A stretch of 42,500 nt of DNA from Neocallimastix lanati (nom. inval.) (GCA_016946835.1 JACVTC010000010.1:1315001-1357500); one strand, 5' to 3'; counted from the first letter of the stretch, positions 22,241-32,705 are shown. Translations and numbers: made by a program. The notes: generated from the sequence alone by a model not told the origin.

Positions 22241-24271
22241 AAAAAATTTTTTATATTTTATTCATTCTTTCATATATTTAAATATAAAATTTATATACTT
22301 ATGCTGTATTCATTTACTTTTTTTATTTTCTTAGTTTTATATTATTATATTTAAAAAAAAAAAAAAAAAAAGACATTACAAGAATTCCTTTTTTTTATTT
22401 ATTATTACACAAAACAAAAAATAAATAAAAAAATAAACACACCTATCTTTGAATTTGTTTATATTATTTAATCTTTATTAAATTTGTTTTTTTTTTATAT
22501 TTTATATAATTCATTTTCTTTTTTTTTTAATATTTTTTATTTCTATTTTAAATTAATTACTATTTTATTTTTTTTAATATTTTAATTAGTTATAATATAT
22601 TTAAAATAAAAATATTAAAAATAATATATAAAAATAAATATTTTTTACATATATTTCTTTCTATATTATTATTTCTTTTATTCTTAAATTAATATATTTT
22701 ATTTTATACATTTAAGAAATAAATTTTTTTAATTCAAATTTTAATTTATAAAATTGAATTAAATAAAAAAAACTTATTTTCTTTGGTTTTTTGAATACTA
22801 GACGAATGCTAATTCTTTTATTAAATTAACTTGGATGTTTTATTTATTTCTATTTAAAATAATAATTTTATTATTATTTTTTATTAAATTTTATATTTAT
22901 ATTATTAATTATAAATAAATTTTTTTAATTCTTATTTTATTTTATATAAATAGAATTAAAATAGAAACTTATTATTTTTTCTTTCATTTTGAAAAGAATT
23001 CAAAACTTTAATAAAAAAAAAAATAGTAAAATAATTTTTTTAAAAAAAGAAATGATTGCTGAATTCGTCTAAATTTCAAAGAAATTTTTTTTAGTTTGTT
23101 TTTTTTTTAATTTAGAATAATCGAATTACATTAGGCTCATCAATGGATATTTGTTGATTTGACACTAGACAGCATTTTAAAACTTAATATTTTATATTGC
23201 TGAAACTGTCTAAATTAAGTCATGGCTTTCAAATCCAAATTCAATAAGATTATTAGCTAAAAAAGATTGCAGGAACTGTCTAACACAAGACAGGGGTTTT
23301 GCTTTGACTAAAATTTCATTTTTATTTAAAATTTGTTGATTAAAAATAAATACCTGATTTATTCTTAAAACAAAATTCAAATAAAAATATAGTAGAATAG
23401 AATCTAATTCCATGGTAGTAAATATTTCTTCTTTTCTTCTTCTTCTTATTCTTTTAATTCATTTCCTATGGTTTTTAAAGATTCCAATGATGAGACTTTT
23501 AATTATTTTATTTGCAATAGATGTACCTTAATAAAATTTTCTTTCTTTCTTCTTTACTTAAAGTTCTTCTTTTTTCTTTTTAAATTCTTCTTACTGTTAA
23601 TTATCAAAGATATTTAATTTTTTTAAATTAAATAACTTTTCTAATTTTTTTTAAAAGTCTGAAGTTCAAAATATTTGGAAATTTTTATTTCTTTTATACT
23701 TTTTTTCCTGATAATCTTTTTATAAATAAAATAAAATATATATTATATAAACAAAATGCTTATATCTATTAATTAAAAATATAAATATTAAATAAGAGTT
23801 TTATTATTAGTGGTAGAGTAAAGTTTTTCAAATAGTTAATATTTATTATATAAAAAATATTTAGTGGTAAAGTTTAATAATATTTCTATGTAATTTATAT
23901 AATAATTCCATAAATTTTTTTTAAAATATTAATTAATAAAATTATACTAAATATATAATAAATTAATAATTTCAATTTTACCGTTTTATATATGTACAAT
24001 TTTTTTTTATTTATTTTAATAAAAAACAGTTATAAACACAACACCATTTTACTTATATACTGTTTGAATATTAATTTTTTTATTAAATATGCTTATAATT
24101 ATATTAATTATTTTTATTATTTGTAAATTATTCTTGTTTTATTTGAAATACATATTTTATTCTTTAAATAATTTCATTGTATTAATATCAAGCCATAAAT
24201 ACTATAAATAAGATTAATTATATCAAACATTAATATTTCTATTTAAAACTATCTATATTTTAAATTTGTAA

Positions 24272-24302
<31 letters not shown>

Positions 24303-24425
24303 AATATTTAATATTATTATAATAATATTTTATTAATGTTTATTTTTTTTTTTTCATTTTCTTGTATATGGGTATTTTTTTTTTTTTTACCATGATTGAG
24401 AAATTTTTTACTTAAAATACATAAA
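22240..24425. repeat. Array unit B2
   Basis: Marker CTAGACGAATGC near 22799, hairpin CTGTCT-AACACA-AGACAG at 23276-23293, marker GATTCCAATGATGAGAC near 23480. The stretch around 23520-23930 is very close to 14880-15290 of B1, supporting the alternating pattern. Confidence 0.8.
23210..23413 (-). CDS. Array ORF copy (unit B2), 67 codons, doubtful
   Basis: Matches the A2 and B1 copies through KAKPLSCVRQFLQSFLA, then diverges (NNLIEFGFESHDLI) after a short indel. No family recognised. Confidence 0.25.
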   Translation of the reverse strand: MELDSILLYFYLNFVLRINQVFIFNQQILNKNEILVKAKPLSCVRQFLQSFLANNLIEFGFESHDLI

Positions 24426-26335
24426 AAAAAAAAAAATTATTTACTTTATATTTTATTCATTCATACAATTATTTAAAAAAATTATATATTTTTATTGTAT
24501 TTGTATTTATTTATTTTATATTATTATATTTTAAAGAAATAAATACATATATATATATATTGAGAGAAAAATTTAGTATAATTCCTATTTTCACACAACA
24601 CTACAAAATTAGCAAAAATAAAGATAATGATTTTTAAATTTGATATTATTATAGCTTTATTTAATTTAATTTTATATTTTTCATAATTCTTTATTATTTT
24701 ATTTTTTTCTTATATTTTATTTTTTATTTTTATATATATATTTTTTTTCTTATAAATTTTTTTTTAAACTTTTTTCATTTCTATTTTAAATTGTTATTTT
24801 AGATAAATGTTTTTCTAACTTTTTATTTATTTTAATATTTTAATTAGTTATAATATTATATTTAAAATAAAAATATTAAAAATAATATATAAAAATAAAT
24901 ATTGATTTACATATATTTCTTTTTATACTATCATTTTTATTATTATTATACTAAATATTATATTTTATACATATTAGAAATAAATTTTTTTAATTCATAT
25001 TTTTAATTTAAAAAATTGAATTAAATAAAAAAAACTTATTTTCTCTGGTTTTTTGAATACTAGACGAATGCTAATTCTTTTATTTAATTAACTTTGTTTT
25101 TTTTTATTTATTTCTATTTAAAATAATAATTTTATTATTATTTTTTATTAAAATTATATTTATATTATTAATTATAAATAAATTTTTTTAATTCTTATAC
25201 TATTTTATATAAATAGAATTAAAATAGAAACTTATTTTTTTTTTCTTTCATTTTGAAAAGAATTCAAACCTTTAATAAAAAAAAATAGTAAAATAATTTT
25301 TTTAAAAAAAGAAATGATTGCTGAATTCGTCTAAATTTCAAAGAGATTTTTTCTGTTTGTTTTCTTTTTAATTTAGAATATTCGAATTACATTAGGCTCA
25401 TCAATGGATATTTATTTGATTTGACACTAGACAGCACTTTATAATTTACGACTTTTTAATTGCTGAAAACTGTCTAAATTAAGTCATGGTTTTCAAATTC
25501 AATAAATCCTTAGCTAAAAAAGATTGCAGTAACTGTCTAACACAAGACAGGTGTTTTGCTTTCATTAAAATTTTATTTTTATTTAAAATTTGTTGATTAA
25601 AAATAAATACCTGATTTATTTTTAAAACAAAAATCAAATAAAAATATAGTAGAATAGAATCCAATTCCATGGTAGTAAATATTTCTTCTTTTCTTCTTCT
25701 TCTTCTTCTTATTCTTTTAATTCATTTCCGATGGTTTTTAAAGATTCCAATGATGAGACTTTTAATTATTTTATTTACAATAGGTTTACTTTAATAAATA
25801 TTTATTCCTTTTTTGTCACTTGATTAGAAATTTTTTTTTCTTAATTTCTTCTTTATTCTAATTATAAAAGAAATTTAATTTTTTTGATAAATTAAATAAC
25901 TTTTCTAATTTTTTAAAAGTCTGAAGTTTAAAAAATTTAAAAATATTTTGTTCTTTTATACTTTTTTTTTTTAATAATCACTATAAAAATAAACTAAAAT
26001 ATATATTATATAATTAAAATGTTATATGTTAATTAATAATATAAATATTTAGGAGTTTTATTATTTGTGAGTGGTGGAGTAAATTTTTAAGATAATTAAT
26101 ATTTAAATATTTATTAAAAAAATAAAATTAATTAAAACATTTGATGGTAAAGTTTAGTAATATCTCTATTTAATTTATGGAATTAATATTTAATAATTTT
26201 TTAATTTTTTTTTTTTAATAAAAAATCATTAATAAATTCAACATCATGATTACATAAAACTTTACTTAAAAACCGTTAAAATAAGAAGTTAATTAAATAT
26301 ATTTAAAATTATTATATATGCAATAATACATAATA
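24425..26335. repeat. Array unit A3
   Basis: Marker CTAGACGAATGC near 25060 and hairpin CTGTCT-AACACA-AGACAG at 25533-25550. Nearly identical to A1 across the core (12350-12720 against about 25310-25690). Its 3' filler is shorter than in other units. Confidence 0.8.
25479..25670 (-). CDS. Array ORF copy (unit A3), 63 codons, doubtful
   Basis: Same layout as the others, with substitutions N13I, E33K, V36M and P40H relative to B2. Non-synonymous changes are as common as silent ones by eye, so evidence for protein function is weak. Confidence 0.25.
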   Translation of the reverse strand: MELDSILLYFYLIFVLKINQVFIFNQQILNKNKILMKAKHLSCVRQLLQSFLAKDLLNLKTMT

Positions 26336-26690
26336 AATTATTTATTTTAAAATTATTTATTCATGTATATAATATAAATTTTATATACTTAAATGGTATA
26401 TATATTTAACTTTTTTCTATACTTAATTTTTCATTATTATACGTTATATATATATATTTATATATATAAATGTCATAGAGAAAACTTTAAAAGACTTTTA
26501 TTATTAATTATTATTAGACATAACCATAAAAAAAATAACAAAAAAAAAAACAAATTTATTATTAAATTTGTATATATATATATTATTACAGCTTTATTTA
26601 GTTTAATCTTATTTATATTTTATATAATTCTATATTTTTTTACCTTTTTTTTTATTTATTTATATTTAACTATTTATTAATTATTATTTC
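26335..26690. repeat. Partial array unit B3
   Basis: Only the first 350 bases of a B-type unit: the ATTTATTCATG start, a TATA stretch, AAAACTTTAAAAGACTT, then the AGCTTTATTTA(A/G)TTTAATCTTAT block. It ends at the splice-like TTTCAG at 26687-26692 and has no hairpin core. Confidence 0.7.
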
Positions 26691-26692
26691 AG

Positions 26693-26757
26693 GTGATTAT
26701 TCTAAAACTTCATCCTTGGCACAATCTACGGCTCTCTTTACAGAAACTCTACCAAAA
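26693..26757 (+). pseudogene. Exon-like segment with consensus splice sites
   Basis: Lies between TTATTATTTCAG and GTAAGT, both good consensus sites. The single open frame reads Gly-Asp-Tyr-Ser-Lys-Thr, then SSLAQSTALFTETLPK. It matches 11313-11336 across the Lys-Thr to Gln-Ser part. The antisense strand is also open (GRVSVKRAVDCAKDEVLE), so the coding strand is uncertain. No family is recognised, and no start is visible upstream because the array abuts it. Confidence 0.35.
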
Positions 26758-26884
26758 GTAAGTACTCGACAAGGATTACATATTTTAACAATATAAGCCC
26801 AAACCAACCCAGGAGGGCCAACTGCAGTATGACAGGCCAGGAGGGCCAAAGCCTCTGAAGAAGAAGACCATTAATTTTTTTCAG
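26758..26884 (+). other. GC-rich intron-like island with repeated AGGAGGGCCA
   Basis: Bounded by GTAAGT and TTTTTTTCAG. It is far richer in G+C than any other non-coding stretch of the window, including two copies of AGGAGGGCCA (26811-26820 and 26839-26848), GGCC motifs and CTGCAG. Introns of the FPNG-repeat gene are nearly pure A/T, so this may instead be part of an ncRNA, an exon read on the other strand, or foreign DNA. Confidence 0.3.
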
Positions 26885-26914
26885 AGTGTCCATTTAAACC
26901 CTAATCCGGGATAA
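26885..26914 (+). pseudogene. Possible terminal exon
   Basis: After TTTTTTTCAG the frame continuing 26693-26757 reads Ser-Val-His-Leu-Asn-Pro-Asn-Pro-Gly and stops at TAA 26912-26914. It is short, so support is weak. Confidence 0.2.
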
Positions 26915-27034
26915 GAATTTTTTTAAACAAAAATCTTATATAACCTGGAGGTGAGGTTTGTTGAGTATGGACTTTTTTTTTTAAATTTATTTATACATTT
27001 TATTATTTAAATATAACTTTTATTTCATATTACT

Positions 27035-27072
<38 letters not shown>

Positions 27073-27719
27073 ATTATATTCAATTTGGACATATATATTT
27101 TTAATTTTGTGTTTTTTTTTTTTTTTTTAAAAAAAAGAATATATATATATATATGTACTTAATATATAAATGAATGAATGAAATTACAATTTTCAATAAT
27201 TGCGGCTATTTATTTTTGCATAAGAATTAAAAAGAGTAATGGTAATAAATAAATATAAATCAACAATAAAAAGAAAATAAATAAAATACAATAAACCTTT
27301 TTTTTAAAAAAAAAAATTATATATTTATAAATTAAAAATTTCTATATAAAAATTTTAATAAAACCTCAATAATTTTTTTTTTTTTATTATTATTAATTAT
27401 TATTATTAATCTCCAAAAACTACTTAATTAAAACTATTAATTGATTACTAATTAAAGATTAACTTTTTTTTTTATTAGCTATATATATAGTTATACATAT
27501 TTACAAATTAAGTTTGTTTTGTTTTAATTTATTAATTTATTTATTTTATTTATTTAGATAATTATTTTTTTTATTAAATTATTCTAATTCATTTTATTTT
27601 ATTTTACTACAATTTTATTTTATTTCTACATATGATAATATGATAATTAATACAAAGATTTTATTAAAAATATAAAAAAAAAAAAAAGAACTTCATTATT
27701 AAATTCTTCCTTCATTTTT
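26915..27719. other. AT-rich intergenic DNA
   Basis: Poly-A (27039-27070), poly-T and mixed AT filler between the GC island and the Hsp70-like gene. ACCTGGAGGTGAGGTTTG at about 26943-26960 is unusually G-rich and may belong to the island. No gene is seen. Confidence 0.6.
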
Positions 27720-27741
27720 ATTATTATTATTATTAATTATT

Positions 27742-27789
<48 letters not shown>

Positions 27790-27945
27790 TTATTTATTAT
27801 TTATTATTTATTATTTATTATTTATTATTTATTATTTATTATTTATTATTTATTATTTATTATTTATTATTTATTATTTATTATTTATTATTTAATATGA
27901 ATTATTATTATGAATTATTATTATGAATTATTATTATTTTAGAGG
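27720..27945. repeat. TTA/TTTA microsatellite downstream of the Hsp70-like gene
   Basis: ATT, then TTTA repeats to about 27790, then TTATTTA units of seven bases to about 27895, ending a few bases from the stop codon of the minus-strand gene. The 3' UTR must lie in this repeat. Confidence 0.85.
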
Positions 27946-27953
27946 AGAACTTA

Positions 27954-30950
27954 TTACTTTTCATCTGAGGGTGGAGCTGTTGGTGAAGAATCTGAAGTTT
28001 GAGTTTCATATTTTGATTGATATTGTGGTGGATATTGAGAATATGTATAATATTGTGGTGGATATTGAGGATACTGAGAGGAAGGTGGATATTGTGAAGG
28101 ATATGGAGACGAATATTGCTGGGAATATAAATTAGATGAAGAAGATATATTTGTTTCAGAATCAGAAGAAGGAGGCGGTTGAGGATATATGAAAGTATAG
28201 GATGGAGGATAAGGTTGAGCCGTAGATGGCGTACTTGATCCAGAATCAGTTCGATGGGGTTGTGGATGTTGAGGATGAGGTTGAGCTGTAGAAGGTGTAC
28301 TTGATCCAGAATCAGTACGATGGGGTTGAGGATGTTGAGGAGGATAGGATTGAGGATAAGGTTGAGCTGTAGAAGGTGTACTTGATCCAGAATCAGTACG
28401 TTGTGGTTGGAAATATGGATAAGGATAAGGTTGAGGATAAGGTTGAGCTGAAGAAGGTGTACTTGATCCAGAATCAGTACGTTGTGGTTGGAAATATGGA
28501 TAAGGATAAGGTTGAGGATAAGGTTGAGGATAGGGTTGAGGATAAGGTTGAGCTGTAGAAGGTATACTTGATCCAGAATCAGTACGTTGTGGTTGAGGAG
28601 GATAGGGTTGAGCATAGGGTTGAGCAGTTGAAGGTATACTTGATCCAGAATCAGTACGTTGTGGTTGAGGAGGATAGGGTTGAGGAGGATATTGCTGAGG
28701 ATAAGTATAATAATAAGGATGAGGATAAGGTTGTGCATAGGGATAAGATTGTGGATAAGGTTGAGGATAAGGTTGAGAATAAGGATATTGAGAAGGATAT
28801 TGATTTTTATCTGATGATGTAGGATTAGATAATGAATCTTGTGAACTGTTTTGTTGGAGATTATCTTTAGATTGACTTTGTGCATATAATCCTGGATATT
28901 TTTGAGCATAAGGATGAGAGGATGTTGTTTGAGAGTTTGATGGTGATGATATCGGTGGGGTACTTGGTGGAGTACTTGTCGGTGAACTTGGTGGTGGATT
29001 TATTTTAAATTTTGGTGATGAACTTGATTTTAATGATGAATTTGGTATTGGTTTTTCTTTTTCTTTTACTTTTTCTTTTTCTTTTTCTTTTAATGATGAA
29101 TTTGATTTTAATGGTGAATTGGGTATTGGTTTTTCTTTTAAATTTTTGTTTAATTTTTCCTTTGGTGGTGGAGTTGGTTTTGATTTAGATTTTGGTGGTG
29201 GAGTTGGTTTTGTATTTAAATTTGAATATGAACTTGATTTTGGATTTGGTTTTTCTTGTTTTGGTGGTGATGAATTTAATTTTGATGAGGATGAGGATGA
29301 GGATGAATTTTTTAAATATTGATCTAATTCACTATTTTTATTCATAAATGTATTTTGACTATTATTATTATATTTTACGAGTTGTCTTCTTCCCTTATAT
29401 TCATCATTAATGGCAATCTCTTTAAAGCAATTATCAAAAGAAATTAAAATTTCACCATGATGATTAGTAAAACTATCCATAGCAATTACTTGTAAATTAC
29501 AACTTAAATCCATTTCAAAAGAAACGACAATTTTTGGAACATCTTTCGAATCATTTTTAATATGAAATAATTCAAAGGAACCCAATAATAAATTATCCTT
29601 TGTAAGACCTTCTTCTCCTTCATAAATCTGAACCAAAGCACTTGTTTGATTATCATGAATTGTAGTATAATAATTTGATTGCTTACACGGAAGAGGGTTA
29701 TTACGTTTGAAAATGGTGGACATAATACCACCAGCAGATTCAATACCCAACGAATGAGGATAAATATCCAATAAAAGTAAATCTTTAATTTTCCCTTGAT
29801 TTTCACCAGAAACAATAGCAGCATAAATAGCCGCTCCATTAGCAATAGCTTCATCAGGATTAATGGATCTAGTTAATTCCTTATTATCAAAAAATTGTGA
29901 AATAACACTTTGTACCTTTGGAATACGAGTGGATCCTCCCACCAGAACGACCTCATGAATATCAGTTTTTTTTAAATTTGCATCTTTAAGCACCTTTTGT
30001 ATTGGTAAAATAAGTCTTTTAAATAAATCCTTATTAAGTTGCTCAAAGGTTTCACGAGAAAGAGTATTATACAAATCAATATCATTATATAAAGAATCTA
30101 TCATAATGGTAGCCTTAGCTGAAGAAGAAAGACTTCGTTTTGCTTGTTCACAAGCCTTTCTCAAACGACACATGGATCGATCATTACCTGAAAGATCAAC
30201 TTTATGGTTCGCCTTAAAGAAATTGACATAATAATTAACTAAATTTTCATCGAAATTATCACCTCCTAAATTCTTATCACCTGCAACGGAACAAGCCGTT
30301 AAAATTCTATCATCAACATTAATAACAGAAACATTATAGGAAAAACTTCCAATATCAATAATCATAATATTTTTTTCTTGTGTAAATGTTTTATCATGAC
30401 AGTAGGCAATCGCCGCTGCACTAGTATCATTAATAATTCGTGGAACATTGATTCCTGCTTGATTACAAACATTTTTAATGCCTTGACGTTGAAAGTAGGT
30501 ATAGTAGGAAGGTACAGTAATTATAGCATTTGTAACTTTTTTACCTAATTGTTCCTGAGTATTATTTTTCATATAAGAAATAATCATACATGCTAAGTCT
30601 TCTGGTGAAAAATCAGTAGCTTTTTCCTGATAACTTACTTCCGCGTATGGTCGACCTGACTTTTCAATAATTGCAAAAGGTGATTTTTTTATACTAGAAG
30701 GAATTTCAGCATCGTCAAAACGACGACCAATAAGATTTTTATAATTAAAAATTGTATTTGCTGTATTTCTGTAAGCTTGATTCTTCGCAGCAGAACCAAG
30801 TAAACAATTGTTATCTGTAAATGCTATAAAATTGGGTGTTGTAAGATTACCTTCATTATTTGGAATTATTTCAATATGATTATTTTTCCAAACACTAGCA
30901 CAAACTTTTGAACTACCAAAATCAATACCAATACATAAATTTCCAGACAT
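27954..30950 (-). CDS. Hsp70-like protein with altered ATPase site and long disordered tail
   Basis: Intronless, 998 residues. Residues 1-385 are an Hsp70 nucleotide-binding domain: GIDFGSS (8-14), LIGRRFDD (73-80), IINDTSAAAIAY (172-183), IIDIGSFSYNVS (197-208), VVLVGGSTRIP (334-344), NPDEAIANGAA (364-374). In bovine Hsc70 numbering Lys71 and Asp199 are kept, but Thr13 is Ser, Glu175 is Asp, Thr204 is Ser and Asp206 is Asn, so ATP turnover may be slow or absent. The linker DLLLLDI (390-396) and a complete beta substrate domain (to about 510) follow. The helical lid and EEVD end are missing. Residues 540-998 are Ser/Lys/Pro-rich, then Tyr-Pro-Gln-rich with six RTDSGSS repeats. There is no signal peptide, so it is probably cytosolic. 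The tail suggests a specialised or regulatory Hsp70, not a housekeeping chaperone. The ATG is the natural start, just before the conserved domain. Confidence 0.93.
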   Translation of the reverse strand: MSGNLCIGIDFGSSKVCASVWKNNHIEIIPNNEGNLTTPNFIAFTDNNCLLGSAAKNQAYRNTANTIFNYKNLIGRRFDDAEIPSSIKKSPFAIIEKSGRPYAEVSYQEKATDFSPEDLACMIISYMKNNTQEQLGKKVTNAIITVPSYYTYFQRQGIKNVCNQAGINVPRIINDTSAAAIAYCHDKTFTQEKNIMIIDIGSFSYNVSVINVDDRILTACSVAGDKNLGGDNFDENLVNYYVNFFKANHKVDLSGNDRSMCRLRKACEQAKRSLSSSAKATIMIDSLYNDIDLYNTLSRETFEQLNKDLFKRLILPIQKVLKDANLKKTDIHEVVLVGGSTRIPKVQSVISQFFDNKELTRSINPDEAIANGAAIYAAIVSGENQGKIKDLLLLDIYPHSLGIESAGGIMSTIFKRNNPLPCKQSNYYTTIHDNQTSALVQIYEGEEGLTKDNLLLGSFELFHIKNDSKDVPKIVVSFEMDLSCNLQVIAMDSFTNHHGEILISFDNCFKEIAINDEYKGRRQLVKYNNNSQNTFMNKNSELDQYLKNSSSSSSSSKLNSSPPKQEKPNPKSSSYSNLNTKPTPPPKSKSKPTPPPKEKLNKNLKEKPIPNSPLKSNSSLKEKEKEKVKEKEKPIPNSSLKSSSSPKFKINPPPSSPTSTPPSTPPISSPSNSQTTSSHPYAQKYPGLYAQSQSKDNLQQNSSQDSLSNPTSSDKNQYPSQYPYSQPYPQPYPQSYPYAQPYPHPYYYTYPQQYPPQPYPPQPQRTDSGSSIPSTAQPYAQPYPPQPQRTDSGSSIPSTAQPYPQPYPQPYPQPYPYPYFQPQRTDSGSSTPSSAQPYPQPYPYPYFQPQRTDSGSSTPSTAQPYPQSYPPQHPQPHRTDSGSSTPSTAQPHPQHPQPHRTDSGSSTPSTAQPYPPSYTFIYPQPPPSSDSETNISSSSNLYSQQYSSPYPSQYPPSSQYPQYPPQYYTYSQYPPQYQSKYETQTSDSSPTAPPSDEK
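28190..28720 (-). repeat. Coding minisatellite in the Hsp70-like tail
   Basis: Six copies of a unit encoding QRTDSGSS(I/T)PS(T/S)AQP separated by variable (PQPY)n stretches. The units are close in DNA and differ in the number of Pro-Tyr-Pro-Gln tetrads, so the tail length is probably polymorphic. Confidence 0.85.
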
Positions 30951-30979
30951 TTTTAATACATTTTGAAATATTGTTATAA

Positions 30980-31017
<38 letters not shown>

Positions 31018-31508
31018 GTTGTTTTATTTTTTATAAAAATATTTACTCCCTTTTTTGAAAAAAAAAAAAAAAAAAAAAAAAAAAATAATAATAATAATAA
31101 TAATATGAACTTATTAAATCTTTGAAATTATACCATTAAAAAGAAATAAAATAATAATAATTGAATAATATTTATTATTTATAGATTTTAATATTATTAA
31201 TACTATGTATTACCTTTTTTTTTCGTAATTACCTTTTTTTTAAATATTAAAAAATAATTTTACATAAATAATAATAATATTATTATTATTATTTTAAAGA
31301 AAAAAAATAAACAATATTATTATAATTTTTTTTATTTTTTTTTTTTTTACTATAAATAAATAATATTATTTTTAATACTAATAATAATTTATAATAAATA
31401 TAAAAATAAAATATAAATAAAAACTCTAATTATTTATTAATTATATTAGATTCTAATTTATGTATATTTAATAAAAGATCTTATACTTAATCCTTAGATT
31501 AAATTATA

Positions 31509-31541
<33 letters not shown>

Positions 31542-31545
31542 GGAA
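30951..31545. other. Upstream region of the Hsp70-like gene
   Basis: A poly-T tract (30984-31014) lies directly upstream of the minus-strand ATG, then a poly-A tract (31060-31085) and ATT repeats. No clear heat-shock element (alternating GAA/TTC) is seen. No gene. Confidence 0.5.
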
Positions 31546-32705
31546 ATACTTGATATAAATAATAAATAATAAATAATAAATAATAAATAATAAATAATAA
31601 ATAATAAAATAATAAATAATAAATAATTGAATAATAAATAATAAATAATAAATAATAAATAATAAATAATAAATAATATATAATATATATTAAATAAATA
31701 AATAAATAAATAATTAATTAATTAATTAAATAATTAAATAATTAAATAAATAAATAATTGAATAATAAATAATTGAATAATTAATAATTGAATAATAAAT
31801 AATTGAATAATAAATAATTAAATAATAAAATAATTGAATAATAAATAATAAATAATAAATAATAAATATTATATATTAAATAATTAAATAAATAAATAAT
31901 AAATAATAAATAATAAATAATAAATAATAAATAATAAGTTATAAATAATAAATAATAAATAATAAATAATTGAATAATAAATAATAAATAATAAATAATA
32001 AATAATAAATAATAAATAATTGAATAATAAATAATAAATAATAAATAATAAATAATAAATAATAAATAATAAATAATAAATAATAAATAATAAATAATAA
32101 ATAATTGAATAATAAATAATAAATAATAAATAATTGAATAATAAATAATAAATAATAAATAATATATAATAAATAATAAATAATAAATAATAAATAATAA
32201 TAAATAATAAATAATAAATAATAAATAATAAATAATAAATAATAAATAATATATAATATATAATAAATAATAAATAATTGAATAATAAATAATAAATAAT
32301 AAATAATATATAATATATATTAAATAAATAAATAAATAAATAATTAATTAATTAATTAAATAATTAAATAATTAAATAAATAAATAATTGAATAATAAAT
32401 AATTGAATAATTAATAATTGAATAATAAATAATTGAATAATAAATAATTAAATAATAAAATAATTGAATAATAAATAATAAATAATAAATAATAAATATT
32501 ATATATTAAATAATTAAATAAATAAATAATAAATAATAAATAATAAGTTATAAATAATAAATAATAAATAATAAATAATTGAATAATAAATAATAAATAA
32601 TAAATAATAAATAATAAATAATTGAATAATAAATAATAAATAATAAATAATAAATAATAAATAATAAATAATTGAATAATTGAATAATTGAATAATTGAA
32701 TAATA
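31546..32705. repeat. AATAAAT microsatellite with an internal tandem duplication
   Basis: About 1.16 kb of AAT/AAAT units with TTGAAT interruptions. The interruption pattern from 31681 (TAATATATATTAAATAAATA) to about 31990 recurs from 32311 to about 32590, including a unique AAGTTATAAA at 31936 and 32545. The offset is 630 bases at the start and 609 later, from loss of seven AAT units. The minus-strand frame across it (Leu/Tyr/Ile only) is not a gene. Confidence 0.9.

Larger units (their letters stand above)
11500..26690. repeat. Tandem array of ~2-kb units with an A/B higher-order pattern, interrupted by MULE-1
   Basis: Five full units and one partial unit share landmarks in the same order: an ATTTATTCATT-type start, the marker CTAGACGAATGC, a core of CTGTCTA/TAGACAG hairpins, a CCATGG, the marker GATTCCAATGATGAGAC, then AT-rich filler. 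The CTAGACGAATGC marker (ATTAGACGAATGC in B1) recurs near 12090, 14160, 20698, 22799 and 25060. Units alternate: A types (near 11640, 20255, 24590) carry an ACACTACAAAATTAGC block after a gagaga stretch, and B types (near 13700, 22390, 26490) carry a diverged version. Subtracting the 4.5-kb MULE gives A-to-A spacings of about 4.1 and 4.3 kb. Boundaries are placed by eye to within some tens of bases. Confidence 0.85.

Noticed and set aside
26393-26680. 95-codon plus-strand frame
   Set aside because: TATA/ATT low-complexity filler of partial unit B3.
11500-26690. CRISPR-like or rDNA array
   Set aside because: Units are about 2 kb, AT-rich and without rRNA motifs; no short regular repeat/spacer pattern.
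27908-28909. 333-codon minus-strand frame rich in Leu/Ile/Asn/His
   Set aside because: Frame-shifted shadow of the Pro/Tyr/Gln repeats of the Hsp70-like tail.
30950-31150. Heat-shock elements upstream of the Hsp70-like gene
   Set aside because: No convincing alternating GAA/TTC array; only isolated GAA and TTC in AT-rich DNA. A 12-mer (ATACATTTTGAA) shared with the repeat-gene promoter is judged chance.
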